The position numbers and the translations under genes are program-made. Source: Lysobacter dokdonensis DS-58 (GTDB taxonomy: Bacteria; Pseudomonadota; Gammaproteobacteria; Xanthomonadales; Xanthomonadaceae). Taken from it: DNA of 64,000 nucleotides. Below are positions 1 through 10,592 of the stretch, in pieces. Positions within the stretch are counted from its first letter, which is position 1. Every line of letters starts with the position of its first letter. Where the stretch lies: positions 37,617 to 101,616 of the forward strand of contig NZ_JRKJ01000004.1 of NCBI RefSeq assembly GCF_000770795.1, read 5' to 3'. Under the pieces are notes generated by a model, which was not told the DNA's origin, made no database searches, and saw only the letters and a program-made list of their open reading frames with translations.

Positions 1-142
1 GTGCGCTGCACGGGGTCGGCGACGGAGTCGACAGGCCCTTGCGCCAGCGCCAGCAGTGCGAAGCCGGCCACGATCGACATCGCCGGAAGCGAAAAGACCA
101 GCCAGACCAGGGGCTGGCGCCAAGCCGAAGGCGGACGACGAT

Positions 143-146
<4 letters not shown>
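1..146 (-). CDS. fixH: FixH-like cbb3 oxidase assembly protein, N-terminal part
   Basis: Only the first 48 residues lie in the window; the gene runs off the left edge. It begins with a short basic, proline-containing head (MNRRPPSAWRQP) and one hydrophobic segment at about residues 13-35, followed by DSVAD, which matches the layout of FixH: a single N-terminal membrane anchor and a periplasmic domain. Its ATG overlaps the ccoG stop codon by 4 bp (ATGA), so it is the last gene seen of the cbb3 operon. FixH proteins assist copper loading or assembly of cbb3 oxidase with FixG/CcoG, FixI and FixS. The call rests mainly on position and membrane layout. Confidence 0.6.
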
Positions 147-1692
<1,546 letters not shown>

Positions 1693-1693
<1 letters not shown>

Positions 1694-1977
1694 CAGGCGT
1701 CCGGCAGGGGGCGATTGAACCGGCTGCCCGGCCGCAGCAACCACCAGGTGAACAGGCTCGACGACGCGGTGGCCGCCCAGAACAGGAAGAAGCCGATCGT
1801 GTACCCCAGCTCGCGGCCGACCGCGACGTGCGGGAAGGTGATGTCGCGCAGCGCCATCGGGTCGACGAAGGCGAAGAACACCATCGTCGCGATGCACGCG
1901 GCGAAGAAACTCGGCCACGCGATGGCGCCGATGCGTTGCGCCACGGGGCGCGGCGGATGATCGAAGGTGGCGCTCAT
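1693..1977 (-). CDS. Small two-helix membrane protein of the cbb3 operon
   Basis: A 94-aa protein of no family I can name. It has two hydrophobic segments, about residues 20-37 and 58-80, with a conserved-looking stretch AWPSFFAACIATMVFFAFVD in the first helix. It overlaps ccoP by 4 bp upstream (ATGA) and ccoG by 1 bp downstream (TGATG), so it is translationally coupled inside the cbb3 cluster. Position suggests an oxidase subunit or assembly factor, but nothing in the sequence proves it. No cysteine or heme motif is present. Confidence 0.8.
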
Positions 1978-2924
1978 CGTTGCGCTCCCGCGGCGGCGGT
2001 GCGCGCCGGTTCCTGGTGCGACAGCGACCACACGTATGCGGCCACCAGCCGTGCGCGCGTTTCGCCGAGCAACGCGCGGTGCGGCGGCATGCTGCCCTTG
2101 CGGCCGTTCGCGATCGTCGCCTGCAGCGTCGCGCTGTCGTCGCCGTACAACCAGTAATCGTCGGTGAGATCGGGCGCGCCGATGTCGGTCTTGCCCTTGC
2201 CGTCCTTGCCGTGGCAACCGGCGCAGACGTTCTCGAACAATTCCTTGCCGCGCGTGGCGCCGTAGTTGTTCTGCATGCGATTGGCCGGATCCGGCAACGC
2301 GCGCACATAGGCCGCCACGTCGCTCACTGCGTGCGGGCCGCCCATGCCCGTGAGCACCTTGCCCCATTCGGGCATCACGCCTTCGCGGCCGTCGAGCACC
2401 GTCTGCAGCACGCGGTCGGGCGTACCGCCCCAATGCCAGATGTCGTCGGTGAGGTTGGGATAGCCGATCGCGCCCTGCGCCGACGAGCCGTGGCACGTCG
2501 CGCAGGTGTTGTTGAAGATCGCGCGGCCCAACTGGCGCGCGGCGGGATCGCGCGCGATGACGTCGATCGGCTTGCCGCGATACGGCGCGAAGGTTTCCTC
2601 CAGGCGCGCGTTGTCCGCCGACTGCTGGAACGCGTGTTCCTCCGACGACGTCCACTTGCCGTAACCGGCGAACGACCCGAGCCCCGGGAACCACAACAGA
2701 TAACCGACGCTGAAGGCGATCGTGATCCAGAACAGGTTGATCCACCACTTCGGCAGCGGCTTGTTGTATTCGGTGATGTCGCCGTCGTCCCAGTAGTGAC
2801 TGGTGTCTTCCGGCTTCGGGTCGCCCGGGCGGCGCTTGGCCGTCCACCACAGCAGCCAGCCGCAGCCGACGATGTTGAGCGCGACCAGCGCGATCACGAA
2901 CCACGACCAGCCCGAGGTCATCAT
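1974..2924 (-). CDS. ccoP: cbb3-type cytochrome c oxidase diheme subunit CcoP
   Basis: A 316-aa membrane-anchored diheme cytochrome c that passes electrons into the cbb3 terminal oxidase. It has a FixP N-terminal region with two membrane segments (about 6-27 and 60-80) and two c-type heme sites, CATCH at 141-145 and CAGCH at 234-238, each in a cytochrome c domain. Two adjacent ATGs open the frame; the chosen one lies 7 nt after a good AAGGAG ribosome site, and both overlap the end of ccoQ. The length fits CcoP of this group. It lies between ccoQ and the 94-aa protein in the operon. Confidence 0.96.
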   Translation of the reverse strand: MMTSGWSWFVIALVALNIVGCGWLLWWTAKRRPGDPKPEDTSHYWDDGDITEYNKPLPKWWINLFWITIAFSVGYLLWFPGLGSFAGYGKWTSSEEHAFQQSADNARLEETFAPYRGKPIDVIARDPAARQLGRAIFNNTCATCHGSSAQGAIGYPNLTDDIWHWGGTPDRVLQTVLDGREGVMPEWGKVLTGMGGPHAVSDVAAYVRALPDPANRMQNNYGATRGKELFENVCAGCHGKDGKGKTDIGAPDLTDDYWLYGDDSATLQATIANGRKGSMPPHRALLGETRARLVAAYVWSLSHQEPARTAAAGAQR

Positions 2925-3067
2925 GGCGCGTCTCCTTCGCCGCCGTCGTCTTTCAGCGGCAATCGTGCGGCGGCGTCGAACGCATCGCGCCGGCGCGGGC
3001 TCCACGCCCACGCCCATCCGCCGATGAACACGGCCAGCAACAACCCGGTCACGATGCCGGCGACCAT
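2921..3067 (-). CDS. ccoQ: cbb3 oxidase small subunit CcoQ
   Basis: A 48-aa protein with one hydrophobic helix (about 3-22) ending in WAWSPRRRDAF, then a short acidic tail, which is the typical CcoQ/FixQ form. It sits between ccoO (1 bp away) and ccoP (4-bp overlap), exactly where CcoQ belongs. CcoQ is not catalytic; in other species it stabilises the oxidase or the CcoP interaction. The start is the only ATG consistent with the preceding ccoO stop. Confidence 0.9.
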   Translation of the reverse strand: MVAGIVTGLLLAVFIGGWAWAWSPRRRDAFDAAARLPLKDDGGEGDAP

Positions 3068-3068
3068 C

Positions 3069-3704
3069 TCAGTTCCCCCTCGGCGCGTGCTTGCCGAGCG
3101 CCTGCAGGTAGGCGACGACGGCATCCAGTTCGGTCTTGTCGGCGACATCGCTTTGCGCGCGCGCGATCTGCGCGTCGGTGTACGGATCGCCGATCGCCTT
3201 GAGCGTGCGCATGTGCGCGGCGATGTCCTTCCCGTTTACCGGCGTGTGCTCGAGCCAGGGGAAGGAGGGCATGTTCGACTCGGGTACGACCGCGCGCGGG
3301 TCGATCAAGTGCACGCGGTGCCAATCGTCCGAATAGCGGCCGCCGACGCGCGCCAGGTCCGGACCCGTGCGCTTGCTGCCCCACTGGAAGGGGTGGTCGT
3401 AGACCGATTCGCCGGCGAGCGAATAGTGGCCGTAGCGTTCGGTTTCGAAACGCAGGGTGCGCACCATCTGCGAATGGCAGTTGTAGCAACCTTCGCGCAC
3501 GTAGACGTCGCGGCCGGCCAGTTGCAGCGCCGGATACGGCACGACGCCGGGCAGCGGCTTGATCGCGTCGGCCTGGTACATCAGCGGCACGATCTCGGCC
3601 AGGCCGCCGAAGGACACGACGACGGCCACCAGCACCGCCATCAGGCCGATGTTCTTCTCGATCTTCTCGTGCGGGTTGTTCGGCTTGGGAACGTGCGTTG
3701 CCAT
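3069..3704 (-). CDS. ccoO: cbb3-type cytochrome c oxidase monoheme subunit CcoO
   Basis: A 211-aa monoheme cytochrome c subunit. One N-terminal membrane helix spans about 20-44, followed by the heme-binding CYNCH at 73-77 in the family context [12 protein letters not shown]. The periplasmic part carries the conserved [20 protein letters not shown] region. The second gene of the operon, it starts 7 bp after ccoN ends. Together with CcoN and CcoP it forms the proton-pumping, high-oxygen-affinity oxidase used under microaerobic conditions. Full length for the family. Confidence 0.97.
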   Translation of the reverse strand: MATHVPKPNNPHEKIEKNIGLMAVLVAVVVSFGGLAEIVPLMYQADAIKPLPGVVPYPALQLAGRDVYVREGCYNCHSQMVRTLRFETERYGHYSLAGESVYDHPFQWGSKRTGPDLARVGGRYSDDWHRVHLIDPRAVVPESNMPSFPWLEHTPVNGKDIAAHMRTLKAIGDPYTDAQIARAQSDVADKTELDAVVAYLQALGKHAPRGN

Positions 3705-3711
3705 GTCGGCC

Positions 3712-5193
3712 TCAGGCGGGTGCGTTGACGGTCAATGCGTTGCCGCCGGCGGGCGACTTCGCGAGGGCCCAGGTCTTCCAGGCGTTCAACGCCATCAGGA
3801 ACATGCCCGAGAGCACGAGCGCGCCGCCGGTGAAACGCACCAGGTAATAGGGATACGTCGCGTTGAGCGCTTCGACGAAGCTGTAGGTCAGCGTCCCGTC
3901 GGGATTGGTCGCGCGCCACATCAGGCCCTGCATCACGCCGGCGATCCACATCGAGGCGATGTAGAACACCACGCCGAGCGTGTGCAGCCAGAAGTGCGTG
4001 TCGATCCACTTCACCGAGTACATCCGCGGCGCGCCCATCAGGCGCGGCAACATCGCGTAGATCGCGCCGACCGAAATCATCGCCACCCAGCCGAGCGCGC
4101 CGGCGTGCACGTGGCCGACGGTCCAGTCGGTGTAGTGCGACAGCGAGTTGACCGTCTTGATCGACATCATCGGCCCCTCGAAGGTGGCGATCATGTAGAA
4201 GCTGATCGCGACGATGAGGAACTTCAGGATCGGGTCGGTGCGCAGTTTGTGCCAAACGCCCGAGAGTGTCAGGATGCCGTTGAGCGCGCCGCCCCACGAG
4301 GGCGCGAGCAGGATCAGCGAGAACACCATGCCCAGCGACTGCGCCCAGTCCGGCAGCGCCGTGTATTGCAGATGGTGCGGGCCGGCCCACATGTACACGG
4401 CGATCAGCGCCCAGAAGTGCACGATCGACAACCGGTAGGAATACACCGGGCGCCCGGCCTGCTTGGGCACGTAGTAGTACATCATCCCCAGGAACCCGGC
4501 GGTCAGGAAAAACCCGACCGCGTTGTGCCCGTACCACCACTGCACCATCGCATCCACCGCGCCGGTGTAGACGATGTACGACTTGGTCAGGCTCACCGGT
4601 AGCGCGATGTTGTTGACGATGTGCAGCAGGGCGATCGCGATGATCATGCTGCCGTAGAACCAGTTCGCCACGTAGATGTGGCGTTCCTGGCGCTTGGTGA
4701 TCGTGCCGAAGAACAACACGCCGTAGGCCACCCACACCACCGCGATCGCGATGTCGATGGGCCATTCGAGCTCGGCGTACTCCTTGCTCTGCGTGATGCC
4801 GAGCGGCAGCGTCACCGCCGCCGCCACGATGATCGCCTGCCAGCCCCAGAACACGAAGCTGGACAACTTGTCGGAAATCAGCCGCGCGCCGCAGGTGCGT
4901 TGCACGACATGCAGCGAAGTCGCCATCAACGCGCAGCCGCCGAAGGCGAAGATCACGGCGTTCGTATGCAACGGACGCAGGCGCCCGTACGACAACCACG
5001 GGATGCCTTCACCGAGCGTTGGCCAGTACAACTGCGCGGCGATGAACAACCCCACCGCCATGCCGACGATGCCCCAGAGGATCGTCGCGATCGAGAATTG
5101 CAGGACGACGCGGTCGTTGTAGGCCACCGCCGGGCGCACGACCTGCGCCGCCCTGGGCGGCGCGGATGCGGGACGTTGCAGCACTTCGTTCAT
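3712..5193 (-). CDS. ccoN: cbb3-type cytochrome c oxidase catalytic subunit CcoN
   Basis: A 493-aa heme-copper oxidase subunit I of the C family, which carries the heme b / heme b3-CuB site where oxygen is reduced. It has about twelve membrane helices. Conserved ligand regions are visible, including [14 protein letters not shown] near residue 90, the [13 protein letters not shown] region near 240 and [10 protein letters not shown] near 360. First gene of the operon; the ATG is followed by a short cytoplasmic head. An FNR/ANR box 55-68 bp upstream points to induction at low oxygen. Confidence 0.97.
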   Translation of the reverse strand: MNEVLQRPASAPPRAAQVVRPAVAYNDRVVLQFSIATILWGIVGMAVGLFIAAQLYWPTLGEGIPWLSYGRLRPLHTNAVIFAFGGCALMATSLHVVQRTCGARLISDKLSSFVFWGWQAIIVAAAVTLPLGITQSKEYAELEWPIDIAIAVVWVAYGVLFFGTITKRQERHIYVANWFYGSMIIAIALLHIVNNIALPVSLTKSYIVYTGAVDAMVQWWYGHNAVGFFLTAGFLGMMYYYVPKQAGRPVYSYRLSIVHFWALIAVYMWAGPHHLQYTALPDWAQSLGMVFSLILLAPSWGGALNGILTLSGVWHKLRTDPILKFLIVAISFYMIATFEGPMMSIKTVNSLSHYTDWTVGHVHAGALGWVAMISVGAIYAMLPRLMGAPRMYSVKWIDTHFWLHTLGVVFYIASMWIAGVMQGLMWRATNPDGTLTYSFVEALNATYPYYLVRFTGGALVLSGMFLMALNAWKTWALAKSPAGGNALTVNAPA

Positions 5194-5244
5194 GGGGCGA
5201 CCCCGCTGTGGATGCGAGCAGTCTCCCGGACTCGGCCACGGGCC

Positions 5245-5264
5245 GATTTGATCCGGATCAAATC
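5245..5264. promoter_or_regulatory. FNR/ANR-type anaerobox upstream of ccoN
   Basis: A perfect 20-bp palindrome, GATTTGATCCGGATCAAATC, with the exact FNR/ANR core TTGAT-N4-ATCAA at 5248-5261. It lies 55-68 bp upstream of the ccoN start, a reasonable place for an activator site of the cbb3 operon. FNR-family control of cbb3 oxidase is well known in proteobacteria; the regulator gene itself is not in the window. Confidence 0.85.
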
Positions 5265-5292
5265 CGCGCCGTCCGTGGCGCGTTCCGTGCGG

Positions 5293-6120
5293 TCACCAGC
5301 GGTAGATGTAACCCACCTTCAGGCCGCTATCGACGAAGTCCAGGTTGCCGATGAAGTCCGACGTATCGGCGTCCACGCCGATCTTGCTCACGGTGTAGTC
5401 GAGCGTGAATCCCGAGCGTTCCCACGGGAAGAACTCGGCGCCGATGCGGCCGAAGACCACGTCGCCGTCGATGTCGTTGACGTTCGCCTTGAAGTAGCCG
5501 ACGTCCGCGCCGATGCGCCACTTGCCGTGCCCGCCCGGTGTCCAGCGCCATGCGCCGCCGATGGTCAGCGTCGGCAGGTCGGCCGAGGCCTCTTCGCGGA
5601 ACGCGCCGCCGACCGGATTGCCGTTGACGTCGGCCTGCAGCGCCATCGCCATGTCGAGGCGATACCAGATCAGGCCCACGCGCGGGCCGAGCGACCAGTT
5701 TTCCTTGTTCGCCGCCCACCAGACGTAATAGCCCTCGTAGGCGTCGATGCCGACATCGACGCTGACGGTGCTGTTCGCCGTGTAGGTCGTGTCCTGGAAG
5801 GTGATGTCGCGCGAGATCGTGCGCGTGCTGTCGGCATCGTCCTGGTAGTAGGTCAGGCCGAATTCGTGGTGCTCCCACGGGCGCCAGGTCAGGCCGACGT
5901 AGCCGATGGTGGCGCTGTCGTCGAGACCGAAGTCGCGCTTGAAGTCGATATCGGTGCCGCGGCGCGTGGTGCCGTCGGCACGCACCTCGGTGTCCCACGA
6001 GGTGACGTAACCGCCGATGCGGAAACTGAAAGTGTCGAGGGGTTCGACGGCGTGCGCCTGCGTCGGTGCGAACAGGCCCAGGGACGCGAGCGACAGCAAC
6101 GACAACGTGGCGATCTTCAT
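5293..6120 (-). CDS. Outer-membrane beta-barrel protein, function unknown
   Basis: A 275-aa exported protein with a clear signal peptide (MKIATLSLLSLASLGLFAPTQAHA). The mature part is rich in alternating aromatic/hydrophobic strands (FSFRIGGYV, TIGYVGLTW, HEFGLTYY, SKIGVDA) and ends in YIYRW, a C-terminal aromatic as in BAM-assembled barrels. No cofactor or catalytic motif is visible, and I cannot assign a substrate. It lies upstream of ccoN on the same strand, with the FNR-box promoter region between, so it is probably a separate unit. It could be a small porin or a structural barrel. Confidence 0.8.
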   Translation of the reverse strand: MKIATLSLLSLASLGLFAPTQAHAVEPLDTFSFRIGGYVTSWDTEVRADGTTRRGTDIDFKRDFGLDDSATIGYVGLTWRPWEHHEFGLTYYQDDADSTRTISRDITFQDTTYTANSTVSVDVGIDAYEGYYVWWAANKENWSLGPRVGLIWYRLDMAMALQADVNGNPVGGAFREEASADLPTLTIGGAWRWTPGGHGKWRIGADVGYFKANVNDIDGDVVFGRIGAEFFPWERSGFTLDYTVSKIGVDADTSDFIGNLDFVDSGLKVGYIYRW

Positions 6121-6215
6121 GACCTCTCCTCGTACACCGTGGTTGGACGCCTGCCTGCCCTTCCTCCGTTGACAACGGTCGCGCCGCCGTCACCCGGACA
6201 GGCCGGGCACATGAC

Positions 6216-6902
6216 CTATGGGGGATCGTCGCGGGCCAGCACGGCGATGCGCAGGCTGACCAGCCGCGCCACCATGATCGCCAGGTACAACTGCCCGAAC
6301 ACCACCTCGAACACCGCCAGGCCGCGCGCGATGGGCGTGGCCGGCGTGAAGTCGCCGTATCCCAGCGAGGCCAGCGTGACGAAGCTGAAATAGATCCCGT
6401 CGGGCAGCACCATCGCGTCGATGGGCGCACCGCCCAGCAACAGGGACCGCGGCATCGCCTTTTCCATCGCGACCCAGATCGCGCCGAAGAACACGCCGAC
6501 CAGCAGGTACGTGTTCAAGCCCGCGAGCAGGTGTTCCCTGTCGACGCGCGCACTCGACATCGCGTAGCGGAACGAGCGCGTGGCGGCGACGAACGCGATG
6601 GCCGACCACAGCGCCAGCGTGAGCGGCCCGGTTTCGCCGAACCCCGTGCGGATCGGCGCCAGCCCGAGCACGATGGCCGCGACGGCGAGGACGAGCAGGC
6701 CGCGCCGGCGCACCCGATCCCGCGTGGGCGCCACGGCCGCCGCGAGCAGCGTGAGCCCCAGCGAGGCATTCAACAGCCAGCCGCCCGACCCGGTCACCGA
6801 GAGCAGCGGCCCCATCGCGATCGTCGCGATCAGCAACGCGAACAAGATCGCGTGGCGGTTGCGGCCCCACCATTGCACCGTGTCGGCGAGCGCGCGGCGC
6901 AT
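6216..6902 (-). CDS. Two-pore-helix type potassium channel family protein
   Basis: A 228-aa inner-membrane protein with four to six hydrophobic segments. The last two flank a K+ channel pore loop: TLASLGYGDFTP at 176-187 with the filter LGYGD at 180-184. An LGYGD filter instead of TVGYGD is common in small bacterial channels. There is no RCK/TrkA regulatory domain, so gating is likely simple. It begins 3 bp downstream of the Ca2+/H+ antiporter stop and is the last gene of a five-gene cation/export operon. Conducted ion inferred from the filter only. Confidence 0.88.
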   Translation of the reverse strand: MRRALADTVQWWGRNRHAILFALLIATIAMGPLLSVTGSGGWLLNASLGLTLLAAAVAPTRDRVRRRGLLVLAVAAIVLGLAPIRTGFGETGPLTLALWSAIAFVAATRSFRYAMSSARVDREHLLAGLNTYLLVGVFFGAIWVAMEKAMPRSLLLGGAPIDAMVLPDGIYFSFVTLASLGYGDFTPATPIARGLAVFEVVFGQLYLAIMVARLVSLRIAVLARDDPP

Positions 6903-6905
6903 CGC

Positions 6906-7976
6906 TCATTCCGACGCGCCGGGCGCGTAGAAGAACACCGCCGCGAGGATCAGGTACACCGCCAGCAGTTGCGCGCCGCGGAACCAGTCGGTGCGACCGT
7001 CGGTGGAGACTTGCGCGCTGATCATCGTCGCCAGGAGGACGCTCACCACCAGGCTCGGTGCGAATACCAGCGGCATGGGATGCGGGCCGACGAAATAACT
7101 GAGCAACACCAGCAGCGGCGCGATCAGCAAGGCCAGTTGCACGCTGGCGCCCTGCGCGATCGACATCGCCAGGTCCATGCGGTTCCCGCGCGCGGCCATG
7201 ATGGCGCTCACCGCTTCGGCTGCGCCCCCGAGCACCGCGAGCACGAACACACCGGAGAACGCCGGCGACAGGCCGAGCGATTCGGTCGCCGGCTCGATCA
7301 CCGCGACGAGGATCTCGCTCATGACCACGACGCCGAACGTCGCGGTGCCGAGGATCAGCGCGGCGCGCTTCGGGCTCCATGCGGGGACGTCGTGGCCGCC
7401 GTGCGCGTCGTGCGCGTCGCCGTCGCCCGATGCGGGCGACTTCGCGGCCCGCAACGTCTGGATCACGCTGCACGCGTAGATGGCCAGCAGCACGACGGCG
7501 ATCCACACGCTGATCGAATCGATGGCCGCCGATTCGGTCGGGACCACCGCGCGATAGGCCGCCGGCATGATCATCGAGATCACCGCGAGCGTGAGCATCG
7601 CCGCCAGCGAGCGCGACATCGTCGTGTCGTAACGCTGCGTGCCCCAGCGACGGCCACCGACCACCATCGCGATGCCCATCACCAGCAGGATGTTGCCGAT
7701 GATCGCGCCGGCGAGCGAAGCCATCACCATTGCATGCAGGCCTTCGCGCAGCGCCGCGAGGCAGATGATGAATTCGGCGGCGTTGCCGAAGGTCGCGTTG
7801 AGCAATCCGCCGATCGACGGACCCACGCGCTCGGCGAGCACGCCGGTGGCCTGCGCCATGATTCCCGCCAGCGGCACGATCGCGACCGCCGCGGTGCCGA
7901 AGATGAGCAGCGTGCGGTCCGGCGCGAATTGCTCCAGGAGGAGCGCGATCGGCGCGAAGACCAGCAGCCATTTCAT
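6906..7976 (-). CDS. Ca2+/H+ antiporter, CaCA (Cax) family
   Basis: A 356-aa inner-membrane exchanger with about eleven hydrophobic segments. The two inverted CaCA repeats are marked by GNAAEFI at 64-70 and GGAAEA at 248-253, the acidic residues of which bind Ca2+ in the Cax group. A histidine/aspartate-rich cytoplasmic or periplasmic loop (DGDAHDAHGGHD, about 182-194) separates the halves and may bind metal. Its ATG overlaps the end of the outer-membrane factor gene by 4 bp. The likely role is proton-driven Ca2+ efflux; other divalent ions are possible. Confidence 0.92.
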   Translation of the reverse strand: MKWLLVFAPIALLLEQFAPDRTLLIFGTAAVAIVPLAGIMAQATGVLAERVGPSIGGLLNATFGNAAEFIICLAALREGLHAMVMASLAGAIIGNILLVMGIAMVVGGRRWGTQRYDTTMSRSLAAMLTLAVISMIMPAAYRAVVPTESAAIDSISVWIAVVLLAIYACSVIQTLRAAKSPASGDGDAHDAHGGHDVPAWSPKRAALILGTATFGVVVMSEILVAVIEPATESLGLSPAFSGVFVLAVLGGAAEAVSAIMAARGNRMDLAMSIAQGASVQLALLIAPLLVLLSYFVGPHPMPLVFAPSLVVSVLLATMISAQVSTDGRTDWFRGAQLLAVYLILAAVFFYAPGASE

Positions 7977-9403
7977 CTGGCTTCTCCCGGACCGGGCGTT
8001 TCGCCGGTCGTGGGCGGCGCGGCCGCGACAAAATCGCCGCCGAGCGCGAGGTGGAGATCGACGCGCCGCACGAGGCGTTCGCGCCGCACGGCGAGCAACG
8101 CCACTTCCGATGCATTCGCCGACAACTGGCGGCCCATGACGTCGCGCAAATCGCTCTTGCCGATGCGGTACGACGTTTCGGTGAGGCCGGCGGCGCGGCG
8201 GCTGTCTTCCGCCGACACGCGCAGCAATTCCTCGCGCGTGGCGAGCGTGGCTTCGGCGTCGAGCGCGCTCTCGACTTCGTCCAGCGCCTGCAACGCCAGG
8301 CGCGCGTAATTCGCGACGGCCTCGCGTTGTTCGGCCGTGCGCAAGCGCACCTGCCCCGTCAGCATCCCGCCGGTGTACAGCGGGATCACGGTGGTCGCGC
8401 TGGCGCTGGCGGTGTTCTGCGTGATGTTGCGCTGCACGTTGATGGCATCGCGCGAGACGCGCCCGTAGCCGCCCGACAAGGTGAGCGTCGGCCAGAACGA
8501 GGCTTTCGCTTCGCCGACGAGGTCGAACGCCGCGGCCACGCGCCGTTCCGCCGCGAGGAGGTCGGGCCTGCGATCCAGCGCATCGGCCGGCATGCCCGCG
8601 GGCACCGGGCCGGGGAAGGGAACGAGATCCTCGCGCGCGGCGATGGCCGCCGCCGGATAACGCCCGACGAGGGTTTCCAGCGCGCGCAACGCCTGCCGGT
8701 GCGCGAGTTCCACCTGGCGTGCGGCGTCGCGGTAGTTCGCCGCGCTCGCACGCGCGGCGAGCACGTCGGTTTCGTTGCCCGCGCCGATGCGCAGGCGGTC
8801 GTCGGCCAACCCGGTGAGGCGTTCGGCATCCTCGGCCATGCGATTGGCGAGCTTCGCCTGTTGCGCGGTTTCCGTCGCAAGGAACCAGGTGCGCGCGACC
8901 GACGCTGCGAGCGACTGCCGTGCGAAGCGCCAATCGGCGCTGCTCGCATCGCGCGAGGCCATCGCCGCGTTGCGCGCATACCGCATGCGCCCCCACAGAT
9001 CGATTTCCCATGCGACCCGCAACATCACGCCGCTGAGCATCGCTACGAGATCGGAGACGGGCTTGGATCCTGCGCGCCCGAGGATGCCGATCGCGGGTTT
9101 GAGTTGCGCCGTGGCGAGATCCACCTGCGCCTCCGCCTGCTCCATGCGCGCGGCGGCGATGGCGAGGTCGGGATTGTGTTCGAGCGCTTCGGCCACGAGC
9201 GCTTCGAGCTGCGGATCACCGAACGTCGCGAGCCACCCCGCTTCCACGGGCGCGGCGTTGGCGCCGGTGCGCCAGCCCTGGGGCACTTCGACGTGGCCGA
9301 GTGCTTGCGCTTGCACCTCGTCGCTGGTCGGCTCGGGCGCGGTTGCGCACCCGGCGAGCAGCGCCGCCGCGAATGCCGATGCGAACGTCAGGCGGCTGCG
9401 CAT
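7973..9403 (-). CDS. NodT-family outer-membrane factor lipoprotein
   Basis: A 476-aa TolC-like outer-membrane channel subunit. A signal peptide with lipobox LLAGC gives lipid attachment at Cys19. Two repeated OEP domains follow, with long coiled-coil stretches (about 75-260 and 280-450) and the typical NodT phrases VAWEIDLWGRMR and DALDRRPDLLAAERRVAAA. It lies 7 bp downstream of the membrane fusion protein gene and overlaps the antiporter, so it should supply the outer-membrane channel for that fusion protein. The inner-membrane pump that would normally complete the complex is not adjacent. Confidence 0.93.
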   Translation of the reverse strand: MRSRLTFASAFAAALLAGCATAPEPTSDEVQAQALGHVEVPQGWRTGANAAPVEAGWLATFGDPQLEALVAEALEHNPDLAIAAARMEQAEAQVDLATAQLKPAIGILGRAGSKPVSDLVAMLSGVMLRVAWEIDLWGRMRYARNAAMASRDASSADWRFARQSLAASVARTWFLATETAQQAKLANRMAEDAERLTGLADDRLRIGAGNETDVLAARASAANYRDAARQVELAHRQALRALETLVGRYPAAAIAAREDLVPFPGPVPAGMPADALDRRPDLLAAERRVAAAFDLVGEAKASFWPTLTLSGGYGRVSRDAINVQRNITQNTASASATTVIPLYTGGMLTGQVRLRTAEQREAVANYARLALQALDEVESALDAEATLATREELLRVSAEDSRRAAGLTETSYRIGKSDLRDVMGRQLSANASEVALLAVRRERLVRRVDLHLALGGDFVAAAPPTTGETPGPGEAR

Positions 9404-9410
9404 GGCGGCC

Positions 9411-10592
9411 TCAGTGCAACTTCAGCACGAGCATGTCGATCTTGGTGCCGACACGCAGGATCACCTTGCGGATGATGTGCACGATCGCGCCGTGCTGCGT
9501 ATAGACCGCACCGACGCCCTGCGCGCCCATCGGCAGGAAGGCCTTCTCGTCGCGTCCGGACGGCCGCAGGCGCACCGCGAAGCGGCCCGGCGGAATCGGA
9601 TTGGTGCCGGTCTGCGGAACGGTGCCGGACAACGGCAGCTGCCCCGTGCCCGACGACCACACGATGGAATCGACCGTCGTCTTGATGATGCGGTTGGGGA
9701 AGGCCTTCAGCGCGATCTCCGCCTCGTCCCCGGGACGGATGTTGCGCAGTTCGTTCTGCGAGAACATCGCCAGCACCATCTGCTCGTTCTCGACGAACGA
9801 CATCACCGGCACCAGCGGCAGCTGCGCGGCGAAGGACCCTTCCCGCAACTGCAGGTTCACCACCGTGCCATCGGCCGGCGCATAGAACACCGTTTGATCG
9901 AGCTCCCACTTGGCGTAGGCGATCTGCGCTTTCAATTGCTCGACCGCGGCGCGCGCCTGCGCCACTTCCGACAACTCGCCCTGCTTGTTGCGCGCCGACA
10001 GCTTCTGCTGTACCTGCGCGACGTTGGCCGTGGTCTGCGCCAGGTCCGCGCGCAGGCTGCGCACGTCGGTCTGCGCCTGTTCGTAATCGAACTTGGTGCC
10101 CGCGCCTGTCGTCGACAGATCGCGCGTCTGGCCTTCGCGGCGCAGCGCGAGTGCGAGTTTGGCGTTCAACGCTTCGCGCGTGGAGCGCGCAGCGCGCAGT
10201 TGCTCGTCGAGTTCGCGCTGGTAGGCGCTCGCACTATCCAGCTTGGCCGAGAACTCGGGCAGCTTGGCCTGCAGTTCGCCGAGCTTCTGCTGGAAGGGCA
10301 GCGGGTCGATGCGGAACAGCACCTGCCCCTTCTTGATCGGGCGATTGGGCTCGATCGGCACTTCGATCACGCGCCCGGTGACGCGCGGCGTGACCTGCAC
10401 GACGTAGTTGATCACGCGCACGTCGGAGGACGACGGCGCGACGACATTGAGGTACAGGATCAACGCGGTCAGGCCGAAGATCGGCAGCGTGAACACGATG
10501 ATCTGGCTGACGAAATTCCATGGCAGCAGCTTGAACTTGAAGAAGATCAGCCAGCAGATGCCCGCGTAGATCAGGAGGAGGATGATTTCCAT
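9411..10592 (-). CDS. HlyD-type membrane fusion protein, YiaV-like
   Basis: A 393-aa periplasmic adaptor. Unusually it has two N-terminal hydrophobic segments (about 2-18 and 28-50), then the first lipoyl half (VVQVTPRVTGRVIEVPIEPN), a long coiled coil (about 105-230), and the second half (FYAPADGTVVNLQLREG). The pairing with a DUF3302 protein that overlaps its start matches the E. coli yiaW-yiaV arrangement. It should bridge an inner-membrane partner and the NodT-type channel encoded next. The substrate is unknown. Confidence 0.9.
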   Translation of the reverse strand: MEIILLLIYAGICWLIFFKFKLLPWNFVSQIIVFTLPIFGLTALILYLNVVAPSSSDVRVINYVVQVTPRVTGRVIEVPIEPNRPIKKGQVLFRIDPLPFQQKLGELQAKLPEFSAKLDSASAYQRELDEQLRAARSTREALNAKLALALRREGQTRDLSTTGAGTKFDYEQAQTDVRSLRADLAQTTANVAQVQQKLSARNKQGELSEVAQARAAVEQLKAQIAYAKWELDQTVFYAPADGTVVNLQLREGSFAAQLPLVPVMSFVENEQMVLAMFSQNELRNIRPGDEAEIALKAFPNRIIKTTVDSIVWSSGTGQLPLSGTVPQTGTNPIPPGRFAVRLRPSGRDEKAFLPMGAQGVGAVYTQHGAIVHIIRKVILRVGTKIDMLVLKLH

